From assembly GCA_017305835.1 (NCBI GenBank), contig JAFKJY010000050.1:1-64000 (forward strand): a DNA stretch of 64,000 nucleotides, written 5' to 3'. Every line of letters starts with the position of its first letter. Positions within the stretch are counted from its first letter, which is position 1. Positions 10,147-17,793 of the stretch are shown piece by piece. The notes below the pieces were generated by a model. It worked only from the letters and a program-made list of their open reading frames with translations, searched no databases and had not been told where the DNA came from. Made by a program: the position numbers and the translations under genes. This DNA is from Hyphomicrobiales bacterium (lineage in GTDB: Bacteria > Pseudomonadota > Alphaproteobacteria > Rhizobiales > Rhizobiaceae).

Positions 10147-13100
10147 TCAGTGGGCCAGGACGCGAGTTGACGGAAAAGTGATCTCGACGAGAGTGCCCTC
10201 GCCGGGCGCGGAGCTGATGGCGAAGCGGGCGCGGTTGGCCTCCACCATCGCCTTGGTGAGCGGCAGGCCGAGCCCGGTGCCGTCGCCGCGCGGCCGCTTC
10301 AGCGCGTTGATCTGCTTGAACGGCTTCATCGCCTGCTCGATCTCGGCCGCCGCCATGCCGATGCCGGTGTCGCGCACCCGCATGACGATGTCGCCCGACG
10401 CCTCGTAGGCCGTCGACACGATCACCTGGCCGCCGGCCGGGGTGTAGCGGATGGCGTTGGACAGAAGGTTGAGCGCGATCTGGCGCACGCTGCGCAGGTC
10501 GGCCACCACCTCCGGCAGGCGCGAGGCGAAGGAGGAACGGATGATGACACGCTCGCGGTTGGCCTGCGGCTGCATCATCGCCACCGCCTCGCCCAGCACC
10601 TCGGCCAGCGACACCGCCTCGTAGCTCATCTCCTGCTGGCCGGCCTCGATCTTGGAGATGTCGAGCAGGTCGTTGACGAGGTCGAGCACGTGGTTACCCG
10701 ACTTGTTGATGTCGCGCAGGTAGTCCTTGTAGCGGTCGTTGCCGATCGGCCCGAACTTCTCGTCCAGCATCAGCTCGGAGAAGCCGATGATGGCGTTGAG
10801 CGGCGTGCGGATCTCGTGGCTGACGCGGGCGAGGAACTCGGTCTTGTGGCTGGAGGCGCGCTCGGCCTGGGCGCGCGCCTCGGTCAGGTTCTCCTCGGCG
10901 CGCTTCCAGTTGGTGATGTCGCGCAGCACCGCGCAGAAGCCGCTCGCCTGCGGCAGCCGGCCGATCGTCATGAACAGCGGGATGAAGCGGCCCTGCGCCT
11001 CGCGGCCGATCACCTCGCGGCCGTCGTTGAGCACGCTGGCGACGCCGTTCTCGGCGAGCCCCGCGAGATAGTCGCCGGCCGCCTTCTGGCTCTCCATCGC
11101 GAACAGCGACGTGAAGGGCTGGCCGACGAGGTTGAAGCCGTCGACGCCGAACAGCGCCTCGGCCGGCCGGCTGATCGAGCGGATCTTGCCGTCGTTGCCG
11201 ATGATGACGACGCCGTCCGTGGCGGTGTCGATGATGGTGCGCAGCTCCTCCAGCCGCGCGTCGACGTCGCCGGCTTCGGGGAGAGGTGCTGCGGCCGGTG
11301 CGACCGCGGCCGGCTCCTCGGCGCGGCGCAGGGCGAGCAGCAGCGCCTTGCCGCCGTCCCAGCCGACCGACTGCAGGAAGGCGTCGACCGGGAACTCGGC
11401 GCCGTCGCGCCTGCGCAGCCTGAGCTTGCGCTGCGCGGCATCGTCGGAGGCGTAGGGCTCGCCGAAGATCGCGCCGAGGCCGCCGGCCTCGTCGAGCGCG
11501 GCGAGCGAATTGTAGCCGGTGATCTGGAGGAACTCGCGGTTGGCGTAGAACAGCCTGTCGCCGGCATGCACCAGCAGCGGCAGCGGCAGCCGCGACAGCA
11601 GCGCCGTGTCGACCCCGCCCGCGGGCGCCTGGGCGGCGAGCCCGGCGAAGGCCGACGGCAGGAAGGCCGCGGCGACATGCGGGGCAGGGGCCTCGGCGGG
11701 GCGTGGAGCTTCGGGGGTGACCGTGTCGGCGGCGGGCTGGGCTTCGGCCGCTTCCGGAGCGGGGGCGCTGGTGTCCTCGCGATCCGGTTCGCCCTCGGCT
11801 TCGACCGGGGTCTCCACGACGGCTTCGCCGGTAGCGTCCTCGCTCGGTTCGGCGGCTTCGGCCTCGAACGCGGCAGCATTGGGCGCGTCGGTTTCGGATG
11901 CTTCCGGCTCGGCGGCAGTTTCGACGGACTCAGGCTCGGCCCGCGCTTCGGTCGCCTCGACGTCCGGGGCGACCTCGCCGGCCTGCGGCTCGTCGTGCGG
12001 CCGCGCGGCGGCGGGTTGCTCGGCCATGGGCGGCGTGGCTTCGGCGGGCGCGGCTTCGGCCTCGGGCGCCGTGTCGGCGGGGGCCTGCGGCTCACCGGCC
12101 GAGACGAGGCCGGCATTGCGCAGCTTCTCGCCGATCTCGCGGAAATTCAGCCGTTCGGCTGCCGACAGGCCGCGCGCGGCGTTGCCGGGGCGGCGCTCCT
12201 CCAGCCGGATGATCTTGTCGGACCCGGCGGGGCGGGCGGTGTCGGACTTCAGTGCCGGCGGCTCGCCGCGGAAAGGGTCCTCGGCGGGCGGCGCGGGCTG
12301 CTCGCCCAAGGTCGCGGCAGGCGCTTCGGCGGCGGGTGCTTCCTCGGTCCCCGCCTCGGGCGCCTCGTCGGCCGCCGGCTCCTGGATGCCGGCGAGCGCC
12401 AGGCCGATCGCCTCGGGGTCGACCATCGCGTCGCCCATGCGCGCGACGCCGAAGCCGCGAAAACCCTCGAAGCCGCGGTCGCGCCCGTAGACGGGCAGCG
12501 CGGCGAGGTCGACCGGCACCTTGAGGTCGGTGCCGGCGACGGGCCACAGCACCGAGCGGCCCGACCATGTGTCGCGCCGCGCCAGAAGGCCGGCGATCTC
12601 GCCGTCGGGGTCGAGGCCGAAGGCGCGCGCGACCTCGCCGAAGGGCCGGCCGACGATGTCGGACGCAGCCTCGCCGAAGGCGGTGCGGAACTCGTCCGAG
12701 ATGGCGCTGAAGCGGCCCTCGGCGTCGGTGCGCCAGACGAAGCGCAGCGGCATCGACGACAGCTCGGCGGCGGGGGCCGGGTGCGGCGCCTCGCCGCCCG
12801 GATGCCCGGCCTTCGGAGCCGGATGCGGCTCGCGGCCGGCGCCGTTGAAATACCAGCCGTCCTCGTCGGACCTGCCGGGCGCGGCGGGGCGGGTTGCGGT
12901 GGGCGCGGCTTCCGGCTCGGCGGGCTTGGTGACTTGCGGCTCGGGCTGTGCCGGTTCGGTCGCTGTGACCTCGGCCGGCTCGGGCTGCTCCGCAGGGCTT
13001 GCGGGCGCGCTCGCTTCGGCCTCCGCCGGCGCGGCCGGGTCGGCGACTGTCTCCTCGGCCGCTTCGAGAACCTGCTCGTCGACCACCATCAGCAGGTTGA

Positions 13101-13716
13101 GCGCGTCGGTGAGACGGGCCATGCCGGCGGGCAGCGAGGCGCGCGCGGCCGGCACCAGCCGCTTGACCAGCCTGTCGGTCTCGCCGGCCACTTCGAGGGC
13201 GAGCCGCCGCAGCGTCTCCGCCGCGAGGCCGAGCTCGCCGAAGCCGGGGGAGGCGGCGACCAGCGCGCCGGCGCGGTCGACCAGCGCGACGAACTGGCCT
13301 TCGCCGGAAAGCCCGGCGATCGCCCGGCGGGCGACGTCCTCGCGCGGCCGGCTCGCGGCGACCGGGTCGGAGGCAGCGAGCAGGATCGCGGCCTCGCCGT
13401 CGGGCATGGTCACGCCGACGGCGGCGAAGGAGAGCATCCGCCCACCGAGCCGCAGCGCCAGCGAGCGGCCTTCGGCCACGGCGGGGAAGCCCGGCGTCGC
13501 CTCGATCTGGCGGCGCGCGGCGACCGGCAGTTCGGGGTCCGTCCCGATCAGCGAGAAGATGTCGTCGTGGCCCAGCAGCGCCGCGCCCGGCCCGTTGGCC
13601 CACAGCACCTCGTCGAGCGGCACCGACAGCACGAGCAGCGCGTCGCCGGCGGACAGCCGCCCGCGCACCGCTTCCAGAACGGCGACATCGAGGAAGGAAT
13701 AGGACCGCGAACCCAT
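10147..13716 (-). CDS. pdhS: Multi-PAS sensor histidine kinase, PdhS/DivJ/PleC family
   Basis: A 1189-residue hybrid of sensor and kinase modules without membrane segments. The N-terminus (SYSFLDVAVLEAVRGRL) resembles rhizobial PdhS/CbrA-type kinases, which control DivK and the cell cycle and can mark cell poles. A first PAS-like region starts near residue 320, a second near 705 and a third near 822; long Ala/Pro/Glu-rich linkers (about 220-315 and 440-700) separate them. The dimerisation domain holds HEIRTPLNAIIGFSE with the phospho-accepting histidine at residue 967, typical of DivK-partner kinases. ATP-binding boxes NLLSNAIRYTP, RDTGIGM and GTGLGLPL follow. Its role as PdhS is inferred from architecture; another member of the family is possible. 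Confidence 0.8.
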   Translation of the reverse strand: MGSRSYSFLDVAVLEAVRGRLSAGDALLVLSVPLDEVLWANGPGAALLGHDDIFSLIGTDPELPVAARRQIEATPGFPAVAEGRSLALRLGGRMLSFAAVGVTMPDGEAAILLAASDPVAASRPREDVARRAIAGLSGEGQFVALVDRAGALVAASPGFGELGLAAETLRRLALEVAGETDRLVKRLVPAARASLPAGMARLTDALNLLMVVDEQVLEAAEETVADPAAPAEAEASAPASPAEQPEPAEVTATEPAQPEPQVTKPAEPEAAPTATRPAAPGRSDEDGWYFNGAGREPHPAPKAGHPGGEAPHPAPAAELSSMPLRFVWRTDAEGRFSAISDEFRTAFGEAASDIVGRPFGEVARAFGLDPDGEIAGLLARRDTWSGRSVLWPVAGTDLKVPVDLAALPVYGRDRGFEGFRGFGVARMGDAMVDPEAIGLALAGIQEPAADEAPEAGTEEAPAAEAPAATLGEQPAPPAEDPFRGEPPALKSDTARPAGSDKIIRLEERRPGNAARGLSAAERLNFREIGEKLRNAGLVSAGEPQAPADTAPEAEAAPAEATPPMAEQPAAARPHDEPQAGEVAPDVEATEARAEPESVETAAEPEASETDAPNAAAFEAEAAEPSEDATGEAVVETPVEAEGEPDREDTSAPAPEAAEAQPAADTVTPEAPRPAEAPAPHVAAAFLPSAFAGLAAQAPAGGVDTALLSRLPLPLLVHAGDRLFYANREFLQITGYNSLAALDEAGGLGAIFGEPYASDDAAQRKLRLRRRDGAEFPVDAFLQSVGWDGGKALLLALRRAEEPAAVAPAAAPLPEAGDVDARLEELRTIIDTATDGVVIIGNDGKIRSISRPAEALFGVDGFNLVGQPFTSLFAMESQKAAGDYLAGLAENGVASVLNDGREVIGREAQGRFIPLFMTIGRLPQASGFCAVLRDITNWKRAEENLTEARAQAERASSHKTEFLARVSHEIRTPLNAIIGFSELMLDEKFGPIGNDRYKDYLRDINKSGNHVLDLVNDLLDISKIEAGQQEMSYEAVSLAEVLGEAVAMMQPQANRERVIIRSSFASRLPEVVADLRSVRQIALNLLSNAIRYTPAGGQVIVSTAYEASGDIVMRVRDTGIGMAAAEIEQAMKPFKQINALKRPRGDGTGLGLPLTKAMVEANRARFAISSAPGEGTLVEITFPSTRVLAH

Positions 13717-13868
13717 GGACTCCGTCGGAAGGCGTTATCGTTGTCGGTTAACGGATTGGTAATAAATGCAAGGCCCGCCTGCGTCCAGATTTGCCCATCG
13801 CGGCGCCGGGCGAACTGCGCCATTGGTTAACTTCCACAGGCTTTTATGACGCGCTGCAAAATTTATTG

Positions 13869-13897
13869 TTGCAATGCACAAAAGACGGGCCTATATG
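13869..13897 (+). promoter_or_regulatory. Phasin promoter with a PhaR-like box
   Basis: A sigma70-like promoter: -35 TTGCAA (13869-13874), 17-base spacer, -10 TATATG (13892-13897), placing the start near 13904, some 45 bases before the phasin ATG. Overlapping the -35 is TGCAATGCA (13870-13878), which fits the TGC-N3-GCA type of site known for the PHB-responsive repressor PhaR of alphaproteobacteria. A repressor there would block the polymerase until PHB is present. This is a sequence match only. Confidence 0.42.
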
Positions 13898-13948
13898 GAG
13901 GTCAAGAACGAGACATCGCCGCATGTGGGCGACCGAAAGGACCGAACC

Positions 13949-14404
13949 ATGAGCAAGACCGCAACCAAGACGGCCGAGATCGCCGAGTTTCCGGCGTTCG
14001 ACGCGAGCCAGGCCACCGATCAGTTCCGTGCCTTCGCCGAGAAGGGCGTCGAGCAGTCCAAGGAAGCCTATGCGCGCATCAAGACCGGCGCCGAGGAGGC
14101 CCAGAAGGTCCTCGAGGCGACCTTCGAGCAGGCCAAGAGCGCCGGCAACGAGCTGTCGCTGAAGTCGCTCGCCGCGCTGCGCGCCAACACCGAAGCCGGC
14201 TTCGCCCATGTCGAGGCGCTCCTCGGCGTGAAGTCGGTCGCCGAGTTCTTCGAGCTCCAGGGCGCCTTCCTGCGCCAGCGCTTCGAGACCATGGTCGAGC
14301 AGGCCAAGGACTTCCAGGCCGCCTCCTCCAAGGCCGCCGAAGAGGTCGTCAAGCCGGCCAAGACCGCCTTCGAGAAGTCGCTGAAGGAACTGAAGGTCGC
14401 CTGA
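13949..14404 (+). CDS. Phasin family protein
   Basis: A 151-residue, soluble, helical protein of the phasin type, which coats polyhydroxyalkanoate granules. It is rich in Ala, Glu and Lys, with amphipathic helices (EQSKEAYARIKTGAEEAQKV; VEQAKDFQAASSKAAEEVVK) and no membrane segment. The start at 13949 leaves a GAAAGGA ribosome site; an in-frame ATG at 13874 would overlap the promoter. It is monocistronic as far as proteins go, but its last codons contain an EcfG-type promoter for the small RNA that follows at once. No terminator separates them, so a share of the phasin message may read into the RNA. Confidence 0.88.
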   Translation: MSKTATKTAEIAEFPAFDASQATDQFRAFAEKGVEQSKEAYARIKTGAEEAQKVLEATFEQAKSAGNELSLKSLAALRANTEAGFAHVEALLGVKSVAEFFELQGAFLRQRFETMVEQAKDFQAASSKAAEEVVKPAKTAFEKSLKELKVA

Positions 14405-14410
14405 GGCGTT
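14386..14410 (+). promoter_or_regulatory. EcfG-type general stress promoter inside the phasin 3' end
   Basis: GGAAC (14386-14390), a 16-base spacer and CGTT (14407-14410) match the consensus of EcfG/SigT/RpoE2 promoters exactly. The -35 lies in the last codons of the phasin gene and the -10 just after its stop. The predicted start is near 14417, a few bases before the first stem of the small RNA. Confidence 0.65.
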
Positions 14411-14416
14411 ATCATA

Positions 14417-14538
14417 GCGAACACCCGCGGGACGGTATCCTCCTCCCACCAGAACGCGGGCTGAAGGCCGGCACCTCCTCCCGCCGGCCGGACATAAGGA
14501 AAAGACCGGGATCCTCCTCCCCCCGGTCTTTTTCTTTT
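14417..14538 (+). ncRNA. Small RNA with three CCTCCTCCC (anti-Shine-Dalgarno) hairpin loops
   Basis: Three consecutive hairpins each show CCTCCTCCC in the loop: stem CCCGCG/CGCGGG (14424-14429, 14455-14460) with the motif at 14439-14447; stem GGCCGGC/GCCGGCC (14466-14472, 14483-14489) with the motif at 14474-14482; stem AAAGACCGGG/CCCGGTCTTT (14501-14510, 14522-14531) with the motif at 14513-14521 and a following T-run, which makes it the terminator. The motif is complementary to ribosome-binding sites. This layout is like the rhizobial suhB/alpha-r14 type, the Rhodobacter 'cuckoo' RNAs and Caulobacter GsrN (C-rich loops, SigT promoter). The start is inferred from the EcfG-type promoter; which family it belongs to would need a covariance search. 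Confidence 0.82.
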
Positions 14539-14578
14539 TTTGGCTGCCTGCAAAGCGTCCTGCGCCTCATGCGCGGCC

Positions 14579-14607
14579 TTGAAACTTTCCCGGATTGTCC
14601 TTATTGG
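14579..14607 (+). promoter_or_regulatory. Probable tRNA-His promoter
   Basis: -35 TTGAAA (14579-14584), 17-base spacer and -10 TATTGG (14602-14607). Transcription would start near 14614, about 32 bases before the mature tRNA 5' end. It stands right after the terminator of the small RNA, so the tRNA has its own transcript. Confidence 0.45.
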
Positions 14608-14645
14608 GACGCTGCGCCGCCACGTGGTGCGTGCGCGCGACCTGT

Positions 14646-14722
14646 GCGGTTGTAGCTCAGCTGGTTAGAGCGCCGGATTGTGGATCCGGAGGTCCTCGGT
14701 TCGATCCCGAGCAACCGTACCA
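14646..14722 (+). tRNA. tRNA-His (GTG anticodon)
   Basis: A 77-base tRNA with encoded CCA (14720-14722). Acceptor arms are GCGGTTG (14646-14652) and CAACCGT (14712-14718); the anticodon GTG is at 14680-14682 between CCGGA/TCCGG arms; the T arm is CTCGG-TTCGATC-CCGAG. The discriminator is A73, the 1-72 pair is G-U, and the base before G1 is T, so no G-1 is encoded. Most bacteria have G-1 and C73 in tRNA-His; the A73/U72 form without G-1 is the known variant of one alphaproteobacterial clade. Confidence 0.97.
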
Positions 14723-14783
14723 TTTCCTTTTCCTCCTCAGACGTGATCGTCCTGCGATGTGATCGCCCGCGGCTTCCGCCGCC

Positions 14784-14808
14784 GGAACCATCGCGCCTGC
14801 CCGCTGTT
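14784..14808 (+). promoter_or_regulatory. EcfG-like promoter before the small-protein cluster
   Basis: GGAAC (14784-14788), a 16-base spacer and TGTT (14805-14808); one base off the CGTT core. Transcription would start near 14815, giving a short leader with GGGGAGG (14821-14827) before the ATG at 14833. The good fit of start, ribosome site and ATG supports it, but the -10 mismatch keeps confidence moderate. Confidence 0.45.
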
Positions 14809-14832
14809 CGTCTATCGACGGGGGAGGCAGCG

Positions 14833-15051
14833 ATGGAGACGGACATGGCACACGAGAAACCCCGCGAAGGCGGCGCGCCCGGCACCACCGACCAGTGGCC
14901 GCGCTGGGAAGGCCCGCCCGAAAACCGCCCGCCCGGCTATCTGCCCGCGAAGGACGACCCGTCGCGCGACCGCGATGCGGTCGGCGAGAATTTGCGCGAC
15001 CCCGAAAAGAGCGACCTTTCGGACGCCTTCAAGACGCGGAAGGAGAAGTAG
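14833..15051 (+). CDS. Small hydrophilic protein of unknown function
   Basis: A 72-residue charged protein without membrane segments, rich in Pro, Asp, Glu, Lys and Arg, with a central WPRWEGPPENRPPGYLP stretch. I do not recognise a family. The ATG at 14833 has GGGGAGG 5 bases upstream; a second ATG at 14845 is possible. It is followed after one base by a second small gene with its own AGGAG, so the two are probably one unit. Codon use is as GC-rich at third positions as in neighbours, which supports real coding. Confidence 0.65.
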   Translation: METDMAHEKPREGGAPGTTDQWPRWEGPPENRPPGYLPAKDDPSRDRDAVGENLRDPEKSDLSDAFKTRKEK

Positions 15052-15052
15052 C

Positions 15053-15337
15053 ATGGCCGATCCCGACAGGAAGCCGGGCCGGCTGGACGACCCCGTCGGC
15101 GAGACGGACGTGCCGGCCCGGGCCAAGCCCGACTGGGACGACATCGGCGCCCGCGGCGTCGCCGGCGTCCCGGCCGGCGACGCGCCGCTGCCGCAGGACG
15201 AGCCCTCCGGCGACCTGCCGGAGGAGGACGACGACAACGCCTACCAGAACAGCGACGAGGCGCTGCCCGACGACGCGGAAGAACGCGCCATCACCCGCGA
15301 TCCCGACCGCGAGGGAGGCCGGTTCGATGAGATCTGA
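15053..15337 (+). CDS. Small acidic protein of unknown function
   Basis: A 94-residue, strongly acidic protein (many Asp and Glu, including PEEDDDNAYQNSDEALPDDAEE) that is likely disordered. No family is recognised. The ATG at 15053 has AGGAG (15041-15045) upstream and lies one base after the previous stop. The acidic composition resembles stress-linked or hydration-type small proteins, but that is only an impression. Confidence 0.62.
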   Translation: MADPDRKPGRLDDPVGETDVPARAKPDWDDIGARGVAGVPAGDAPLPQDEPSGDLPEEDDDNAYQNSDEALPDDAEERAITRDPDREGGRFDEI

Positions 15338-15464
15338 GACGGCCAACCCGCCGCGGCCCGGTCCGCTGCCGGACCCGTTCCCCGGTCCGACGCCGTCGCC
15401 CGAGCCGATGCCGGGACCGAAGCCCGGCCCGCTGCCGCATCCGATCCCGCCGCAGCCGATCTGA
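15327..15464 (+). CDS. Tiny proline-rich protein
   Basis: A 45-residue open frame from the ATG at 15327, which overlaps the end of the preceding gene by 11 bases and has GAGGGAGG at 15311-15318. The product is made almost wholly of short PGP/PxP steps (for example PGPLPDPFPGPTPSPEP), with few charges and no anchor. It could be the third gene of the small-protein cluster. A chance GC-rich frame cannot be excluded, since Pro codons are cheap in such DNA. Confidence 0.42.
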   Translation: MRSETANPPRPGPLPDPFPGPTPSPEPMPGPKPGPLPHPIPPQPI

Positions 15465-15479
15465 GGGGCAGCAGGGCGG

Positions 15480-17108
15480 CTAGAACAGGCTGCCCTGCTT
15501 GCCCGGATCGGCCGGCTTGGGCGCGGAACGCGCCCTCGGCCGGGCAGCCTCGCCGGTTGCAATGGCCTCGGCCGGGCCGTCGGCGAACTCGATCGACAGA
15601 CGGTCGCCCGAGGCGATCATCGCCGCGCGGCCGACAAGCCGGCCGTCCGCGCCGCGCACCACCGCATAGCCGCGCTCCAGCACCGAATGATAGGACAGGC
15701 TGGCGACCAGCCGCCCCGCCTGCGACAGGCGCGCGGCCGTGCGTTGCGTCCGGTTGGCGAAGGCCGTCTCGATGCGGCGGGCGAGCGCGTCGACGCGCCG
15801 CGATTCGGTTCGCGCCTGCAGGGCGATCGGCTCGACCCGCAGCCGCGCCGCGGCCTGCCGCAGCTCGCCGCGCTGCCCGCGCAGATAGGCCCTGGCGCAT
15901 TTCGGAAGCTGGTCGCCCTCCTTGCGCAACGCCGCGCGCTTCGCCTGCACCGTCGACGAGAGCGCGACCTGCGCCCGCGCCGCGTCGCGCCCGAGCAGCG
16001 TGCGCGCCTGGCTGATCTTACGCGACAGCGTCGCCGGCGACAGCCGCGCCTGCGCCAGCCGGGCGGCCTTGCGCTCCACCGCCACCTCCAGCCCGCGCCC
16101 GAGCCGCGCCGCCGCCTCGTCGAAGCGCCGCCGCGGCAGGGCGAGGAGCTGGTCGGCCGAAGGGAGCGCGCGCGCGGCGGCCCTGAGCGCCTGCCGCTTG
16201 CGCTCGCCGTTGCGGCTCATGCAGCCCTTGAGCCGCGCCGCGAGGCTGGCGACGGTGGCCTCCAGCTCCGCCTTGACCGGGACGGCGAGCTCGGCAGCAC
16301 CCGTCGGCGTCGGCGCGCGCACGTCGGCCGCGTGGTCGACAAGCGTCCAGTCGGTCTCGTGGCCGACCGCCGAGATCACGGGGATGGCCGAGGCCGCGAC
16401 GGCGCGCACCACCGCCTCGTCGTTGAAGCCCCAGAGGTCTTCGAGGCTGCCGCCGCCGCGCGCCACGATGATGATGTCGGGGCGCGGGATCGGGCCTAGC
16501 GGGTCGAGCGCGTTGAAGCCGGCGACCGCGTTCGACACCTCCGTGCCGGTCGTCTCGCCCTGCACCCGCACCGGCCAGACCAGCACGTGCAGCGGGAAGC
16601 GGTCGGAGATGCGGTGGATGATGTCGCGGATCACCGCGCCGGTGGGCGAGGTGACGACGCCGATGACGCAGGGCATGTAGGGCAGGAGCTGCTTGCGCGC
16701 CTCGTCGAACAGGCCTTCCGCCGCGAGCCGGCGGCGGCGCTCCTCCAGCAGCGCCATCAGCGCTCCGGCGCCGGCCGGCTCCAGATTGTCGATGACGATC
16801 TGATACTTGGACGAGCCCGGATAGGTGGTGAGCCGCCCCGAGGCGATCACCTCCATGCCTTCCTCGGGCTTGAACTTCAGCCGGGAGAACGTGCCCTTCC
16901 AGATCACCGCCTCGATGCGCGAGCGGTCGTCCTTGAGCGAGAAATAGGCGTGGCCGGAAGAATGCGGGCCGCGATAGCCCGACACCTCGCCGCGCACCCG
17001 AACGTTGCCGAACGCGTCCTCGACCGTGCGCTTGAGCGCGGCCGAGATCTCGCTGACCGTGAACTCGGCCGCGTTGGTCGGGGAATCGGTGACGAGAAGG
17101 TCGCTCAT
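15480..17108 (-). CDS. xseA: Exodeoxyribonuclease VII large subunit
   Basis: Large subunit of exonuclease VII, which with XseB degrades single-stranded DNA in both directions. The 542 residues start with an OB-fold domain (about residues 20-115, [21 protein letters not shown]), followed by the catalytic domain with [31 protein letters not shown] and [12 protein letters not shown], then a long Arg/Ala-rich coiled-coil region. The protein is somewhat longer than the 456-residue E. coli enzyme, through its C-terminal part. The small-subunit gene is not in the window. Confidence 0.95.
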   Translation of the reverse strand: MSDLLVTDSPTNAAEFTVSEISAALKRTVEDAFGNVRVRGEVSGYRGPHSSGHAYFSLKDDRSRIEAVIWKGTFSRLKFKPEEGMEVIASGRLTTYPGSSKYQIVIDNLEPAGAGALMALLEERRRRLAAEGLFDEARKQLLPYMPCVIGVVTSPTGAVIRDIIHRISDRFPLHVLVWPVRVQGETTGTEVSNAVAGFNALDPLGPIPRPDIIIVARGGGSLEDLWGFNDEAVVRAVAASAIPVISAVGHETDWTLVDHAADVRAPTPTGAAELAVPVKAELEATVASLAARLKGCMSRNGERKRQALRAAARALPSADQLLALPRRRFDEAAARLGRGLEVAVERKAARLAQARLSPATLSRKISQARTLLGRDAARAQVALSSTVQAKRAALRKEGDQLPKCARAYLRGQRGELRQAAARLRVEPIALQARTESRRVDALARRIETAFANRTQRTAARLSQAGRLVASLSYHSVLERGYAVVRGADGRLVGRAAMIASGDRLSIEFADGPAEAIATGEAARPRARSAPKPADPGKQGSLF

Positions 17109-17165
17109 GGGAGAACTGACGCCTGCCGGCGGGACCGCGTCAAGCGAGTCGGGCGACGCTTTGTC

Positions 17166-17456
17166 TCATGCATGCTCGGCCTTCGCCGAAAGCTTCAGCC
17201 CGAGCGACTTGAGCACACCGATCAGCGTCGTCAGTTTCGGGTCGCCACCCGGCGCAAGTGCTTTGTACAATGCCGCGCGCGTGACGCCGCTACCCCGTGC
17301 CACGCCCGTCATTCCGCGCGCCCGCGCGACGATTCCGATGGCATTGGTGATGTAGTCCGCATCGCCGCTCTCAAGCGCGTCGGCGATCAGTTCCACCTGG
17401 CTCTCGTCGCTTTTCAGGTAGTCGGCAGGATCGAAGGGTGTCGTCTCGATCTTCAT
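17166..17456 (-). CDS. Antitoxin of a RelE/HigB-like module (HigA-type HTH)
   Basis: A 96-residue DNA-binding antitoxin of the 'putative addiction module antidote' type. Residues 40-70 form a helix-turn-helix (IGIVARARGMTGVARGSGVT and RAALYKALAPGG). It lies second in the operon, after its toxin, with a 4-base ATGA overlap, the common order for this HigBA-like subgroup. It should neutralise the toxin and repress the shared promoter upstream of 17761. Confidence 0.86.
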   Translation of the reverse strand: MKIETTPFDPADYLKSDESQVELIADALESGDADYITNAIGIVARARGMTGVARGSGVTRAALYKALAPGGDPKLTTLIGVLKSLGLKLSAKAEHA

Positions 17457-17761
17457 TCGGCAATTTCCTTTGCCATCGCCCTGGCGGCCTCGATGTCCCT
17501 CGCCTGACTGCTCTTGTCTCCTCCGCAGAGAAGAAGGATCACCGTCGCCCCCCGTCTCGTGAAATAAACCCGGTAGCCAGGTCCGTAGTCGATACGCAGT
17601 TCGCCGACACCTCCGCCGACCGGCTTCACGTCACCGAACAGGCCGGATTGCACCCGCGCCAATCGCTGAGCGATACGCTCGACGGCCCGACGGTCACGCA
17701 GATTCCGGAACCATTCGGCGAACTTCCCCGTCTGGCGAAGTTCCAGTGTCAAAGCTGACAC
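17453..17761 (-). CDS. Toxin, RelE/ParE superfamily addiction module killer protein
   Basis: A 102-residue basic protein of the type II toxin family that acts on ribosome-bound mRNA. Typical features are WFRNLRDRRAVERIAQRLARV near the N-terminus, GELRIDYGPGYRVYFTRRG in the middle and LLCGGDKSSQARDIEAA near the C-terminus. It begins 32 bases from the end of the LysR-type gene on the same strand, so it may have a promoter inside that gene. Complete and apparently intact. Confidence 0.86.
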   Translation of the reverse strand: MSALTLELRQTGKFAEWFRNLRDRRAVERIAQRLARVQSGLFGDVKPVGGGVGELRIDYGPGYRVYFTRRGATVILLLCGGDKSSQARDIEAARAMAKEIAE

Positions 17762-17793
17762 CTCAGGTCAGGAATGTCAACTGCAGGATACAG

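Noticed and set aside
10690-13830. A 1046-codon open frame on the plus strand opposite the PdhS-like kinase.
   Set aside because: It is the shadow of a GC-rich gene: Gly/Arg/Ala-rich, no domain, no ribosome site, while the minus-strand frame has clear kinase motifs.
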